Shown in pieces: positions 9,301 through 18,715 of a stretch of 64,000 bases of DNA. The translations under genes were made by a program, and so were the position numbers. Below the pieces are notes generated by a model. That model was not told the DNA's origin. It saw only the letters and a program-made list of their open reading frames with translations, and did no database searches. The DNA lies in contig NZ_JAGSIE010000009.1 of assembly GCF_018138385.1 (NCBI RefSeq), positions 108,378 to 172,377 of the forward strand, in the 5' to 3' direction. The DNA is from Allobacillus saliphilus (lineage in GTDB: Bacteria > Bacillota > Bacilli > Bacillales > Alkalibacillaceae). How positions within the stretch are numbered: position 1 is the first letter of the stretch; each line of letters opens with the position of its first letter.

Positions 9301-9621
9301 TCATTCCTAACAACATAAGTAAATTTTTTAATGCACAATCTGCAAAATTAAGACTTTTAACATTGTATTTCATAATAAAATAATCGGATAAAAAAGCTGG
9401 GACAAAAATTGCTTTATATCAGAAAGTAACGAGTGACAGCATATACCGATCTATACTTCCAGAAGCGAGACAACTTAATGAATGCTCGTTCTCCTATTCT
9501 GGAAATTTGCGTGTAATAAACCCTGCCATACTGCGCTTCTTCTGATTAATAAATGTTTGTTAAGTCCCAGCCTCTTCCAATCATTTTATTGTAAAGTTAT
9601 TTCATGTAGCTTATTAAATCT
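9301..9621. other. Gene-free interval between ypfD and der
   Basis: About 320 bp without a plausible gene. Most of it is occupied by a roughly 180-bp repeat-like element (9395-9573). The remainder is AT-rich and should hold the der promoter, which I could not identify with confidence. No classic terminator for ypfD is apparent. Confidence 0.6.
9395..9573. repeat. Intergenic GCTGGGAC-type repeat element
   Basis: The element is bounded by AGCTGGGAC (9395-9403) and its inverse GTCCCAGCCT (9564-9573). Inside are further inverted segments: ATCAGAAA near 9418 against TTCTGAT near 9540, and CCAGAAGCGAGA near 9470 against GCTCGTTCTCCTATTCTGG near 9506. The whole piece could fold into a long imperfect hairpin. 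It resembles the GGCTGGGAC-bounded intergenic repeats I recall from Firmicutes genomes. A related, diverged copy begins near 63900. Confidence 0.55.
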
Positions 9622-10761
9622 TTAGTCCCTCATCTTTTTTAGTTTGTCCCCGACAAGGTCACCAAGTTGGAACGTATGGTCATCTTGGTCTTTTTGGTAT
9701 TTTTGATATTCAGAACGATCTTGATCTTCTTCAATTTCACGAATACTTAAAGAGATTCGTTTCTTTTCGGCATTTACTTCAAGCACTTTCGCTTTTACTT
9801 TCTGTCCTTGCTCAAGTACTTCTTCTGGTCTACCAATATGTTCTTTCGAAATCTGAGAAATATGCACAAGTCCTTCTACACCTGGAAGCACTTCTACGAA
9901 AGCGCCAAAATGAACGAGACGAACGACATTTCCTTCAACAATTTCACCAACATTAATTTGTTCTTCAATTCGATCCCATGGACCAGGAAGTGTTTCTTTC
10001 ACAGAAAGTCCAATTCGCTCATTGTCACGATCAACTGAAATGACTTTTACCTTCAATTGGTCGCCTTCACTAACGACATCGCTAGGTTGGTCAATATGCT
10101 GGTGGGATAATTGTGAAATATGAACCAATCCATCCATTCCACCTAAATCAACAAAAACACCGAATGGAGCTAGTCGTTGTACAGTTCCTTCAACGATGTC
10201 ACCAATTTCGAGGTCTTGTAGTAATTTTTGTTTTTTCACTTGCAGTTCCTCTTCAGCTACAGCTTTATGGGAAACGATGATTCGGTTTTTTTCCTCATCC
10301 ATTTCAATGATTTTTACAGATAAAGTTTTTCCTTTGTATTCACTTAAATCTTCTACGTAATGCGTTTCGACATGAGAAGCTGGCATAAATGCACTCAATC
10401 CAGCATTCACAACCAAGCCGCCATTGACTGATTCAATCACTTCCACGTCGAAAACCTCTTCATTTTCGAAGCGTTCAGTCAATTTTTGAAATGCTATTTC
10501 GCGGTCTTTCATCTTTTTGGAAAGAATAATTGTATCTTCTTCTACTTTTTTGACAACGACACTCACTTCTTCCCCTTCAGACAATACTTCGCTTGTATGA
10601 TCCACGTGCAAATGTGACAGTTCAGAAATAGGGATGACCCCATCAAATTTTGTTCCTGTATCTACAACTACTTGCTTCTCCTCTAATTTCAATACAGTTA
10701 CATTCAATTCATCTCCAACATTCAACACATTTACTTCATGGTCTTCATGATTCTCTACCAT
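9622..10761 (-). CDS. ypfD: S1 RNA-binding domain protein YpfD (ribosomal S1 homologue)
   Basis: A 380-aa protein made of four S1 domains, at about residues 5-70, 90-150, 175-245 and 260-330, with repeated signatures such as FGVFVDLGGMDGLVHISQLS and FGAFVEVLPGVEGLVHISQIS. The C-terminal tail is acidic and charged. Gram-positive S1 homologues of this size are shorter than the six-domain E. coli S1 and are of unclear ribosomal role. ATG at 10761 is chosen because AGGAGG lies 8 nt upstream; a start 12 codons earlier lacks one. It lies downstream of the cmk-plsC pair, as in B. subtilis. Confidence 0.92.
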   Translation of the reverse strand: MVENHEDHEVNVLNVGDELNVTVLKLEEKQVVVDTGTKFDGVIPISELSHLHVDHTSEVLSEGEEVSVVVKKVEEDTIILSKKMKDREIAFQKLTERFENEEVFDVEVIESVNGGLVVNAGLSAFMPASHVETHYVEDLSEYKGKTLSVKIIEMDEEKNRIIVSHKAVAEEELQVKKQKLLQDLEIGDIVEGTVQRLAPFGVFVDLGGMDGLVHISQLSHQHIDQPSDVVSEGDQLKVKVISVDRDNERIGLSVKETLPGPWDRIEEQINVGEIVEGNVVRLVHFGAFVEVLPGVEGLVHISQISKEHIGRPEEVLEQGQKVKAKVLEVNAEKKRISLSIREIEEDQDRSEYQKYQKDQDDHTFQLGDLVGDKLKKMRD

Positions 10762-10823
10762 GTCCAAATCCTCCTTCGTACCAGAACTCTTCTTCAATAA
10801 ATTTAACTAAATAAATCATAACA

Positions 10824-11405
10824 TCATTTTCTATATTCATCTAATAATCGCTTTATATTTTCCATAATTTCATCGGTGACTTCCTGAGCAGATGGTTTAT
10901 CTTTTTTCAATGATTCGAACTCTATTGGTTTACCATAAATAACCGTCAACGGTTTAGACCGTTCATATTTCCCGATGATTGCACAAGGAATGACTGTAGC
11001 ATTCGATCGCATAGCGAAAAAACCAGCACCAGCAAGGCCTCTTTTCACCTGACCAGTTTTACTCCGAGTGCCCTCTGGAAACAGTCCTAATACATTCCCT
11101 TCCTCCAGAAGTTTCAAACCTTTTCGCAAAGCATTCCGATCACGCATACCGCGTTTAACCGGAAATGCATTGACATTTCTTAAAATAAACCCAATACCTT
11201 TTTTCTCAAACAGCTCTTCTTTCGCCATAAAATGAATTGTTCTTGGCGAGGTAATGCCGACTGTAGGTGGATCATAGTTTGAGATGTGATTAGAGCAAAT
11301 AATTACAGGACCATCCTTGGGTATGTTTTCTTTTCCAATGACTTTAATTTTAAATAACACTTTAAATAGGACAGAAACGAGAAATTTACCTAATGGATAT
11401 AACAT
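10824..11405 (-). CDS. plsC: 1-acyl-sn-glycerol-3-phosphate acyltransferase (PlsC family)
   Basis: Acylates lysophosphatidic acid or a related lysophospholipid at the membrane. The acyltransferase motif HX4D reads NHISNYD at about residues 38-44, and the substrate motif FPEGTRS at about 113-119. A hydrophobic N terminus fits membrane association. Length is 193 aa. Its ATG overlaps the cmk stop by one base (TAATG), implying translational coupling. A cmk-plsC pair is common in Firmicutes; whether this is the main PlsC cannot be told from here. Confidence 0.9.
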   Translation of the reverse strand: MLYPLGKFLVSVLFKVLFKIKVIGKENIPKDGPVIICSNHISNYDPPTVGITSPRTIHFMAKEELFEKKGIGFILRNVNAFPVKRGMRDRNALRKGLKLLEEGNVLGLFPEGTRSKTGQVKRGLAGAGFFAMRSNATVIPCAIIGKYERSKPLTVIYGKPIEFESLKKDKPSAQEVTDEIMENIKRLLDEYRK

Positions 11406-12085
11406 TACGCTTTCCCTTCCTCATTTTCTTTTTGAGTGACTATTGAAAGAATCTTGTCTTTCACTTCATCTATGCTCATAGAAGTCGTATCCAATTCTAT
11501 GGCATCGTCCGCTTTTATTAATGGTGAAACTTCGCGTTCTGAATCCAATTGATCTCGTTTGCGAATTTCATCTTTGAGCGTTTCTAAGTCTGATTCAAAT
11601 CCGTTTTCCACATTCTCTTTATGGCGACGTTCTGCTCTTTCAATAACGGAAGCAATCAAAAAGATTTTTACTTCTGCATTTGGAAGAACGTGCGTACCTA
11701 TATCTCTTCCATCCATAACGACATTACCTTCTTCGGCTAATTGTTGTTGCATCGCAACCAATCTCTCACGAATTAAGCGATGTTTTGCAACAATTGAGAC
11801 GTTATTGGTCACGTCTTTATCTCGAATTTCCTTTGAAACATTGATTCCATTTACATACACTTCTTGCTGTCCATCTGTTCCGGCTTGGAATGTAATTGAA
11901 GTATCATTCGCCAATTCCACTAATTCATGTTCTTTTTCTAAGTTAACAGAAGCTTTTAACGCAGCTAATGTCATTGCGCGATACATGGCTCCTGTATCTA
12001 TGTATAAATAACCTAGCTCTTTTGCCAATAATTTGGCTACGGTGCTTTTTCCTGCTGCAGCAGGCCCATCAATTGCGATTCTCAT
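11405..12085 (-). CDS. cmk: Cytidylate kinase
   Basis: Phosphorylates CMP and dCMP to the diphosphates. The N-terminal P-loop is GPAAAGKST at residues 7-15, followed by [10 protein letters not shown] and the [13 protein letters not shown] segment at about 120-132, all standard for bacterial Cmk. Length 226 aa. ATG at 12085 overlaps the preceding PilZ gene by four bases (ATGA), and its stop overlaps the plsC start, so three genes are translationally coupled. Confidence 0.97.
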   Translation of the reverse strand: MRIAIDGPAAAGKSTVAKLLAKELGYLYIDTGAMYRAMTLAALKASVNLEKEHELVELANDTSITFQAGTDGQQEVYVNGINVSKEIRDKDVTNNVSIVAKHRLIRERLVAMQQQLAEEGNVVMDGRDIGTHVLPNAEVKIFLIASVIERAERRHKENVENGFESDLETLKDEIRKRDQLDSEREVSPLIKADDAIELDTTSMSIDEVKDKILSIVTQKENEEGKA

Positions 12086-12771
12086 ATGCGTTTCCTCCTG
12101 GAATTTTGGTTGTTACTTAATTTCCTTCGTTCTTCTAATTGTTTTTCGAAAATGAATTTAATAATTTTCTCCCGATTATTTGGTTGGATATCAGTAAAAT
12201 TAATAGACATGCGGGGTTCAGCATGCTTTTGATCTAAAAAGTTTCGTACGACTTTCCCTGGACTTTCGATATATTCATATTTGTCAGAGCTAAAAGGTAA
12301 TACAATCATTAAGCGGACAGTTTCATCTGGTTTGAAACGGTCTTGTGAATCAGTCACTACCGCTAAACCACCGCCACTGATATCGACAGATCTTGTTATT
12401 AAAGGAGCTTTCTCTTCCTCTAAAGAGTATACTGCAACATCTAGTACATTATCTACACGAACGTATTGTCTGCGTTGAATTTTTTTAATTTCTGTCGAAT
12501 GAGGTATACGAATATAAAGAACAGGGATTTTTTTTATTTTTTTCCTACCTAAAATTTCTGAAGAAAATTTATAGACCACATTATTGGAACCAACGACTGA
12601 TATATCCGCAAGTTGCCCATCGGCTACGTAAGTTGTTGTTCCCTTACGTTGGTGCGAAGGATATGTAAGATATAAATAATTTCGATCGAATTCCATAATT
12701 TTGCTTGTATGTTGCTCTTTGTTACCATTTTGATCCATTTCTAACGTGACTCGCATACCTATTGTAAACAC
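12082..12771 (-). CDS. ypfA: PilZ-domain c-di-GMP receptor (YpfA/MotI-like flagellar brake)
   Basis: A YcgR-like protein: an N-terminal PilZN domain (about residues 5-95) and a C-terminal PilZ domain. The c-di-GMP-binding residues are visible as RRQYVR at about 101-106 and DISGGG at about 134-139. In B. subtilis the homologue (MotI/DgrA) binds c-di-GMP and acts on the motor protein MotA. The start is a GTG at 12771 with GGGG about 10 nt upstream. It is the first gene of the ypfA-cmk-plsC coupled unit. Confidence 0.88.
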   Translation of the reverse strand: MFTIGMRVTLEMDQNGNKEQHTSKIMEFDRNYLYLTYPSHQRKGTTTYVADGQLADISVVGSNNVVYKFSSEILGRKKIKKIPVLYIRIPHSTEIKKIQRRQYVRVDNVLDVAVYSLEEEKAPLITRSVDISGGGLAVVTDSQDRFKPDETVRLMIVLPFSSDKYEYIESPGKVVRNFLDQKHAEPRMSINFTDIQPNNREKIIKFIFEKQLEERRKLSNNQNSRRKRI

Positions 12772-12820
12772 GTCACCATTCCCCTTCGTGAGTAGATATA
12801 CTTATTATTACAAAAAAAAC

Positions 12821-12858
12821 GAAAAAGGAAAAGACATCTTTTTGTCTTTCCCTTTTTC
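12821..12858 (-). terminator. Terminator downstream of ypeB
   Basis: A long near-perfect stem, GAAAAAGGAAAAGACA / TGTCTTTCCCTTTTTC, directly after the ypeB stop. On the minus strand it is followed by GTTTTTTTTG. It closes the sleB-ypeB operon. Confidence 0.88.
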
Positions 12859-12861
12859 AAG

Positions 12862-14202
12862 TTAAGAGGATTCAAATATTTGCTCACTATTCTTCAAGCG
12901 TTCAACACCTTCTTCAAATCCATCATCTGCATTAATATACACTTTGTAAGTTGAATCATTTGCTTGTCCAATGAATTCATAAGTCAATACTTCATCACCT
13001 AAGTCATTTTTAATAACTGCCAACTTTGATACCTCGACTTCGAGTGCAGGATTGACTAACTCTTTCGCTTCTTCTTCTGTTAAGTTTTGTTCATAGTTAA
13101 CGTCGTCTCTAGAATAATGGTTCACTAAATAATCTCGAGCTGATAATGCGGTAATTTCACCATTATCCAAAGCTACTTTTACTTGAATACGATCTGGCTG
13201 ATAGTAAACATCATCATCCGTACGAACAAACGTGTAGACTCCGATTTTTTCATATTGCATCGATTCGGTCGGCTCCATATTTTCAAAACCGAGTTCTTTC
13301 AAATGTTCAGCTGCCTGGTTCATTCCATCATGTAAACTGATTTCACGATCTTGGATATCACGGTTTAAAATAAAGGAAACAACTTGACCACCTTGTTGTG
13401 TAATTTCTGCATAGCCTCGGTGTGTGTCATTTTCAAAGGAAAAATAGTAGACAGGAAGGTCTGTCCCTTCCATTGATTCCGATACATTTAGCTCTAAAGA
13501 CTCATCTAAGTCAAAATGTTTGCGAATAAACTGACTGGCTTCTTCTTCTGTAATTGGTTCTCCTTCCAGCTTAAGCTCTTTCTCATCTTCTGCTGTCGCT
13601 GTCAATCCAAATTGACTCCCTGCTTCTATATAACTCTCTGCGTTCGTTTCAACAGTTTGAAACCCATCGATAATTGTATTATCACCAGGCTCATTCGTTG
13701 CTAGGGCCATTTCAACATCCATCCAACGCAATCCTTCATTCAAAACTTCATGTTGAACTCGTCTCAAGTCTCTTTTGACCTCATTTGATTGTTCATATAG
13801 TTCAGCCAAATAATCTAATTCTTTCTGTTCTAGGGGATCATCATCAAGTTTACGTACGGCTACCCGATATGAATATTCACCGATATTATTTAAAAACTCC
13901 TGGGTTTTATTAAATGGCAACAGAGATAGTGGTAACATGCCGACATCACTATGTGCTTCTGAAGTGATTTTCCAAATATCAGCCATCTGTGGCGAAAGCC
14001 TTTCTGGCGTATTTGTAGCCATAACGGTACTAATCTTATCATTCAATAAATCAATGCGATAAGTTAAATCATGAAAAGCTCGTTGATATCCGTTCTCCGC
14101 ATGGACAAGAACTGCATCCTTATCTTGGTGCTCTTGATACCCCCATATTCCAATGCCGAGCAACAAAACGCTTAATACTGCGATTGTTATCCATCGAACC
14201 AA
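12862..14202 (-). CDS. ypeB: Germination protein YpeB
   Basis: Needed for placement and stability of the cortex hydrolase SleB in the spore. The 446-aa protein has an N-terminal membrane anchor (about residues 4-21), a helical middle region, and C-terminal PepSY-type repeats (about 215-290, 300-360 and 370-440). Translation starts at a TTG at 14202, preceded by GGAGGTG at 6 nt. It lies 16 bp after sleB, and the pair is transcribed in the forespore in B. subtilis. Confidence 0.95.
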   Translation of the reverse strand: MVRWITIAVLSVLLLGIGIWGYQEHQDKDAVLVHAENGYQRAFHDLTYRIDLLNDKISTVMATNTPERLSPQMADIWKITSEAHSDVGMLPLSLLPFNKTQEFLNNIGEYSYRVAVRKLDDDPLEQKELDYLAELYEQSNEVKRDLRRVQHEVLNEGLRWMDVEMALATNEPGDNTIIDGFQTVETNAESYIEAGSQFGLTATAEDEKELKLEGEPITEEEASQFIRKHFDLDESLELNVSESMEGTDLPVYYFSFENDTHRGYAEITQQGGQVVSFILNRDIQDREISLHDGMNQAAEHLKELGFENMEPTESMQYEKIGVYTFVRTDDDVYYQPDRIQVKVALDNGEITALSARDYLVNHYSRDDVNYEQNLTEEEAKELVNPALEVEVSKLAVIKNDLGDEVLTYEFIGQANDSTYKVYINADDGFEEGVERLKNSEQIFESS

Positions 14203-14218
14203 TGTTCACACCTCCATT

Positions 14219-15025
14219 TTAATTACAAAAAATATGTTTCCCGATTCGTTTAATCTGAGGTCTTCCCCATATCCAATCCGAAGTGGCAGTATCCGGATTA
14301 AAATAATAGGTTGCTCCACCTGAAGGGTCCCAACCATTAATGGCATCGAGAACAGCTTCTTTTGCTGTTTCATTCGGCTCCATATAAATTTGTCCATCCG
14401 CGACTGCAGTAAAAGCTAGGGGTTCAAAAACGACTCCAGAAATCGTATCAGGAAATGTCGAGCTTTCGATTCTGTTTAAGATAACAGCAGCAACAGCGAC
14501 CTGTCCCTCATATGGTTCTCCTCTTGCTTCACCATACACAGCTTGTGCCATAAGACGGATATCATTTTGTGAGAAGCCTTTTGGTACGTTTACAGCGGTA
14601 GGCGTTGGAGTACTAGACTCTTCGTTAGTCGTTTGTTGTTCTCCACCTCGATCTTGACCTCCATAATGTGTGAATTTCTTCCCTTTATTTCTTTGTTCTT
14701 GTACATAACTTTGATCGTATTCTGTCGCTCGTTCAAGAGCTCGCTTCGTCTTTTCACCAACAAACCCATCTACTTTAATGCCGAATTCGTATTGAAAATT
14801 ACGGGTTGCCCAATAGGTTCTCCACCCAAAAACACCATCAATATCGCCGTTGTAAAAGCCAATATACTGAAGTCTAGCTTGTAATTCGATGACATCTTCA
14901 CCAACAGCCCCTTGTTGTATGACTTGGTTGGTAAACGCTTCTGCAGGCTTGGAAGGTCCTAAAAAAGACATGCCTACAACAACTAATAAAGGCAAAATCA
15001 TCAACTTGAACTTTTTTTGATTCAT
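14219..15025 (-). CDS. sleB: Spore cortex-lytic enzyme SleB
   Basis: Lytic transglycosylase that breaks down cortex peptidoglycan during germination. After a signal peptide (about residues 1-30) come a peptidoglycan-binding domain (about 38-95), a low-complexity linker rich in Gln, Thr and Pro (about 120-147), and the SleB hydrolase domain with the catalytic glutamate in YGEARGEPYEGQVAVAAV (about 165-182). At 268 aa it is somewhat shorter than B. subtilis SleB. ATG at 15025 follows GAGGAGGT. First gene of the sleB-ypeB operon. Confidence 0.96.
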   Translation of the reverse strand: MNQKKFKLMILPLLVVVGMSFLGPSKPAEAFTNQVIQQGAVGEDVIELQARLQYIGFYNGDIDGVFGWRTYWATRNFQYEFGIKVDGFVGEKTKRALERATEYDQSYVQEQRNKGKKFTHYGGQDRGGEQQTTNEESSTPTPTAVNVPKGFSQNDIRLMAQAVYGEARGEPYEGQVAVAAVILNRIESSTFPDTISGVVFEPLAFTAVADGQIYMEPNETAKEAVLDAINGWDPSGGATYYFNPDTATSDWIWGRPQIKRIGKHIFCN

Positions 15026-15098
15026 CGATTAACCTCCTCGATTCATTGTGACTTTCCATATTTTCCGCCTGAGTCCGAAATTTATGCGATAGAAGCAC

Positions 15099-15145
15099 AA
15101 AAAACTGAGAACCAGAGAAAAATATTCTCCAATTCTCAGTTTTTT
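15099..15145 (-). terminator. Terminator downstream of the asparaginase gene
   Basis: Stem AAAAAACTGAGAA / ATTCTCAGTTTTTT with a roughly 20-nt loop, in the 46 bp windows between the asparaginase stop and the sleB start. It can work in either direction by sequence but serves the minus-strand asparaginase gene. Confidence 0.75.
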
Positions 15146-15221
15146 CAACTAAGGTAATACATAGATCATACTGGTTTATTGTTACGCAGCTTGCTATTCA
15201 GGGGTTATAATTCATAGCTAG

Positions 15222-16175
15222 TTAAAAATACACGTTTTCTTTTGCGGCTAATTGAACGCTTAGTCGCACCCTCGCTTTTTTACTATCAAAATCGCGACCT
15301 AAAACTACTTGCTCATTATGTAAATTATGAGCACTCCCTGGATAGTCGTATGTTGGATAGACAGAACCTTCCTCTGAAGATGTCGTAATGACCACATAAA
15401 TGCCTTGTTCAATGCAACGTTTGATTGCTGGCATCATGGAAGGTGTGACTTGCCCTCGACCTACCCCTTCAATAATAATTCCTTTACTTCCTGCATTTGC
15501 TAAAGCATCTAACACGACACCATCACTTTCAATATGACACTTCACAATGTCTACACGAGGCAAGGAACTTTTAACTTGATAATATTCTCGGTTGATCGGC
15601 TTTTGAAATAGATAAACATCATCATTATCAATGATGCCTAAATAGCCAAACCCAAATGCATTAAATCCTTGAATATTACTTGCGTGTTCCTTTTTCACAT
15701 AGCGTGCTGAAAAAATGCGTTCATTGAAAACAACAACAGTACCGCAATTTCTCAAGTCTGGGTGACTGGCAGAATAGATAGCGTGGCGTAAGTTAATGTA
15801 TACATCACTACCTAAATCAGCAATTGAACGTTGAGAGCCTGTTACGACAACTGGACGCTCATCAGCGATAGTCAAATCAAAAAAATATGCCGTCTCTTCC
15901 AATGTATCTGTCCCATGCGTGACAACCACTCCATCCACATCAGGGTTTTCAAAGTGTTTTTCAATTCTATCTTTAAGTAGAATCCAATCATCGCCAGTCA
16001 AGTGAATGCTAGGCTTTTGAATAGCTGAGTCTATTTCTACATCAATGCCTTTTGGTAAGTCACATAATTCTGCAAGTTCTTCACCAGACATTGCACCCGA
16101 ATCTAATTTTCCACTTGATTCTTTCGGTTTGCTCGCAATTGTTCCTCCTGTAGTGATTAATACGACTTTTTTCAA
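15222..16175 (-). CDS. ansA: L-asparaginase
   Basis: Hydrolyses L-asparagine to aspartate and ammonia. Both active-site threonine motifs are visible: TTGGTIAS near the N terminus and VVTHGTDTLEETA at about residues 87-99. No signal peptide is seen, so it is probably cytosolic. I choose the TTG at 16175, giving MKKVVLITTGGTIAS, because AGGTG lies 6-7 nt upstream; an in-frame GTG at 16184 is part of that site. It follows ypdA by 18 bp. Neighbouring gudB also yields ammonia, so the area has a nitrogen-catabolic flavour. Confidence 0.92.
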   Translation of the reverse strand: MKKVVLITTGGTIASKPKESSGKLDSGAMSGEELAELCDLPKGIDVEIDSAIQKPSIHLTGDDWILLKDRIEKHFENPDVDGVVVTHGTDTLEETAYFFDLTIADERPVVVTGSQRSIADLGSDVYINLRHAIYSASHPDLRNCGTVVVFNERIFSARYVKKEHASNIQGFNAFGFGYLGIIDNDDVYLFQKPINREYYQVKSSLPRVDIVKCHIESDGVVLDALANAGSKGIIIEGVGRGQVTPSMMPAIKRCIEQGIYVVITTSSEEGSVYPTYDYPGSAHNLHNEQVVLGRDFDSKKARVRLSVQLAAKENVYF

Positions 16176-16193
16176 ATGAATCACCTACCGTTC

Positions 16194-17174
16194 TTATTGC
16201 CTATTTTTGTGTTGTATATCCTCAGCGATTAAGCCACCGTGATATCGACCGTTTTCAATAAAAATTTTATTATTGTTATACCCAGCAGCCACTACCCCTG
16301 CAACATAGAGATTTTCAACATTTGTCTCCATTGTATTTGGATTATAGATTGGACAAGCAGACTGATCGAGCTCAATTCCACTTTTTTTCAAGAAAGGTTG
16401 ATCTGGTTGATAGCCTGTCATAGCAAATACATAATCAGCCTTCACAGAATGTTCTTCGTCATTTTTGACGTATACTACATGAGATTTAGTAATTTCTTTT
16501 GGGATGGAATTAAAATGGATAAATGCTTTCTCATTTCGCATTAACGAGTCAAATAGTGGTAAAATCCATGGCTTAACACTTGTTGAATAATCAGAACCAC
16601 GGTAAAGAACAGTTACTTCCGCTCCCGCTTTTTCTAACTCTAATGTTGCGTCTACTGCTGAATTTTTTCCACCAATGACGACAACTTTTTTATTGAAAAA
16701 AGGATGTGCTTCTTTGAAATAATGGGAAACATGAGGTAAATGCTCTCCCTTAATTCCCATATAATTCGGCTGTCCGTAATACCCAGTAGCCATCACCACA
16801 AATTCAGCTTGATATACTTTTTCAGTTCCCTTATGATCAACTGACTGTATTTGAAAATAATCCGTATTTTTCTGTACGTGTTGCACTTCCTCAAAGGTAT
16901 TAATCCGCAGCCCTGTTCGTGTAGCGACAGTTCGATAATAATTCAACGCTTCATTTCGCACCGGTTTTTGTCTCTCAGAAACAAAAGGAATTTGTCCGAT
17001 CTCCAATCGTTCACTTGAACTAAAGAACATTTGGTGTGTGGGATAATTATATATTGCATCTACCACACTTCCTTTCTCGATGATGAGCGAATCAATTCCG
17101 ATATTTTTTAATTCAATAGCTGCTGATAAACCACATGGGCCAGCGCCAATAATAATGACTTTTTCCTTTTTCAT
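16194..17174 (-). CDS. ypdA: Bacillithiol disulfide reductase YpdA
   Basis: FAD- and NADPH-dependent reductase that regenerates bacillithiol from its disulfide in Firmicutes. FAD-binding motif GAGPCGLSAA at about residues 11-20 (the cysteine in this motif is the one typical of YpdA), NADPH motif VIGGKNSAVDATLEL in the middle, and ATGYYG and AMTGYQPD segments typical of the family. ATG at 17174 gives 326 aa and has AGGAG upstream; a start ten codons earlier is rejected. It lies next to gudB, as in B. subtilis. Confidence 0.93.
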   Translation of the reverse strand: MKKEKVIIIGAGPCGLSAAIELKNIGIDSLIIEKGSVVDAIYNYPTHQMFFSSSERLEIGQIPFVSERQKPVRNEALNYYRTVATRTGLRINTFEEVQHVQKNTDYFQIQSVDHKGTEKVYQAEFVVMATGYYGQPNYMGIKGEHLPHVSHYFKEAHPFFNKKVVVIGGKNSAVDATLELEKAGAEVTVLYRGSDYSTSVKPWILPLFDSLMRNEKAFIHFNSIPKEITKSHVVYVKNDEEHSVKADYVFAMTGYQPDQPFLKKSGIELDQSACPIYNPNTMETNVENLYVAGVVAAGYNNNKIFIENGRYHGGLIAEDIQHKNRQ

Positions 17175-17296
17175 CCTTTTACACTCCTGTTTGTTAAAAA
17201 CCATCTATATAATGTGTGATTAAAAATTCCTACCAAATTAATGATAGGAGAAGAAGTACATATAATCAATGAATTAAACATTATTTATAAAGACAA

Positions 17297-17331
17297 TAAA
17301 AAGCCAATGAACGCATATACCATCCATTGGC
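17297..17331 (-). terminator. Terminator downstream of gudB
   Basis: Seven-bp stem GCCAATG / CATTGGC (17303-17331) followed on the minus strand by CTTTTTATTG. It separates gudB from ypdA. Confidence 0.75.
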
Positions 17332-17345
17332 GATTAAATAATGTA

Positions 17346-18608
17346 TTAAATCCAACCTCTATATCTTGCAGCCTCTGTCGCTCTTCGTACACCAACCATA
17401 TATGCTGCTAAACGCATATCGATTTGGCGGTTTTGTGATGTCGTATACACATTATTGAATGAACGAACAAGGACTTCACGAAGTTTCTCTTGAACTTCTT
17501 CTTCTTTCCAGTAGTAACCTTGGTTATTCTGTACCCATTCAAAGTAAGATACAGTAACCCCACCAGAGGAAGCAAGTACGTCTGGCACTAGTAAGATTCC
17601 TCGTTCTGTTAAAATTTTAGTCGCCTCTAACGTTGTTGGACCATTCGCTGCTTCTACAACAATATCCGCTTTAATTTTGTGAGCATTTTCTTCTGTAATT
17701 TGATTTTGAACTGCAGCTGGAACTAAAATGTCCGTATCTAGTTCAAGCATTTCTTGGTTTGTAATCGTATCGTCAAAAAGATTGGTTACTGTACCAAAGC
17801 TATCTCTTCTATCTAACAGATAGTCTATATCTAATCCGTCTGGATCGTGCAAAGCTCCTTCAGCATCAGAAATAGCAATAACTTTTGCACCCATATCGTG
17901 CATAAATTTAGCCAAGAAACTACCTGCGTTTCCGAAGCCTTGTACAATAACTCTTGCTCCTTTAACGTCAATTCCTCGTTTTTTGGCAGCTTCTTCAATA
18001 CAAATCGTAACACCTTTAGCTGTAGCAGATTCTCTACCGTGAGAACCACCAAGAACGATCGGTTTTCCAGTAATGAATCCAGGACTGTTGAATTCATCAA
18101 TACGGCTGTATTCATCCATCATCCAAGCCATAATCTGTGAGTTTGTGAAAACATCAGGTGCTGGAATATCCTTTGTCGGTCCAACTACCTGTGAGAGTGC
18201 ACGGACATATCCCCGACTCAATGCCTCTAATTCACGAAAAGACATTTCTCTTGGATCACAAATAATTCCGCCTTTACCTCCACCATATGGAAGGTCGACA
18301 ATTCCAGATTTTAACGTCATCCAAATGGATAATGCGCTAACTTCCTTCTCTGTTACATTCGGGTGGAAACGTACGCCACCTTTTGTCGGACCAATAGCAT
18401 CATTATGTTGTGCTCGATATCCTGTAAATACTTTTGTTTTTCCATCATCCATCCGTACAGGAATCCGAACAGTAATCATCCGCATTGGCTCTTTCATCAA
18501 CTCAAAAGCTTCGTTCGGATAGCCTAATTTATCTAAAGCTTCCTTAATCACTTCTTGGGTGGATAATAAAATATCATTTTTGGAATCTGCTGAATTCTCG
18601 GCTACCAT
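17346..18608 (-). CDS. gudB: NAD-specific glutamate dehydrogenase
   Basis: Oxidatively deaminates glutamate to 2-oxoglutarate and ammonia. The catalytic lysine lies in PYGGGKGGIICDP at about residues 108-120, substrate contacts in TKGGVRFHP (about 74-82), and the Rossmann motif GFGNAGSFLA at about 219-228. Length 420 aa is full size, and I see no short duplication like the one that inactivates gudB in B. subtilis 168. ATG at 18608 follows AGGAGGTAAATGA. It is monocistronic with its own promoter and terminator. Confidence 0.96.
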   Translation of the reverse strand: MVAENSADSKNDILLSTQEVIKEALDKLGYPNEAFELMKEPMRMITVRIPVRMDDGKTKVFTGYRAQHNDAIGPTKGGVRFHPNVTEKEVSALSIWMTLKSGIVDLPYGGGKGGIICDPREMSFRELEALSRGYVRALSQVVGPTKDIPAPDVFTNSQIMAWMMDEYSRIDEFNSPGFITGKPIVLGGSHGRESATAKGVTICIEEAAKKRGIDVKGARVIVQGFGNAGSFLAKFMHDMGAKVIAISDAEGALHDPDGLDIDYLLDRRDSFGTVTNLFDDTITNQEMLELDTDILVPAAVQNQITEENAHKIKADIVVEAANGPTTLEATKILTERGILLVPDVLASSGGVTVSYFEWVQNNQGYYWKEEEVQEKLREVLVRSFNNVYTTSQNRQIDMRLAAYMVGVRRATEAARYRGWI

Positions 18609-18666
18609 TCATTTACCTCCTAAATTAAGCAACCTATATAAATCATTAAACAGGCTTTCAATGATT

Positions 18667-18694
18667 AGTATACATCCAATATAACTTTATGCAA
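18667..18694 (-). promoter_or_regulatory. SigA-type promoter for gudB
   Basis: Minus strand: TTGCAT (18689-18694) and TATACT (18667-18672) with a 16-bp spacer, about 60 bp before the start codon. Confidence 0.5.
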
Positions 18695-18715
18695 CCATAA
18701 TTTGTGAGATTTTTA

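Noticed and set aside
11559..12011. Plus-strand open frame of 150 codons over cmk
   Set aside because: It lies wholly antisense to a clear cmk gene, lacks a ribosome binding site and has the Ser/Ile/Cys-rich composition of a shadow frame.
14206..14397. Short minus-strand frame overlapping sleB
   Set aside because: Out of frame with sleB and fully contained in it.
18073..18522. Plus-strand open frame of 149 codons over gudB
   Set aside because: Antisense to a well-conserved gene, no ribosome binding site and no recognisable domain.
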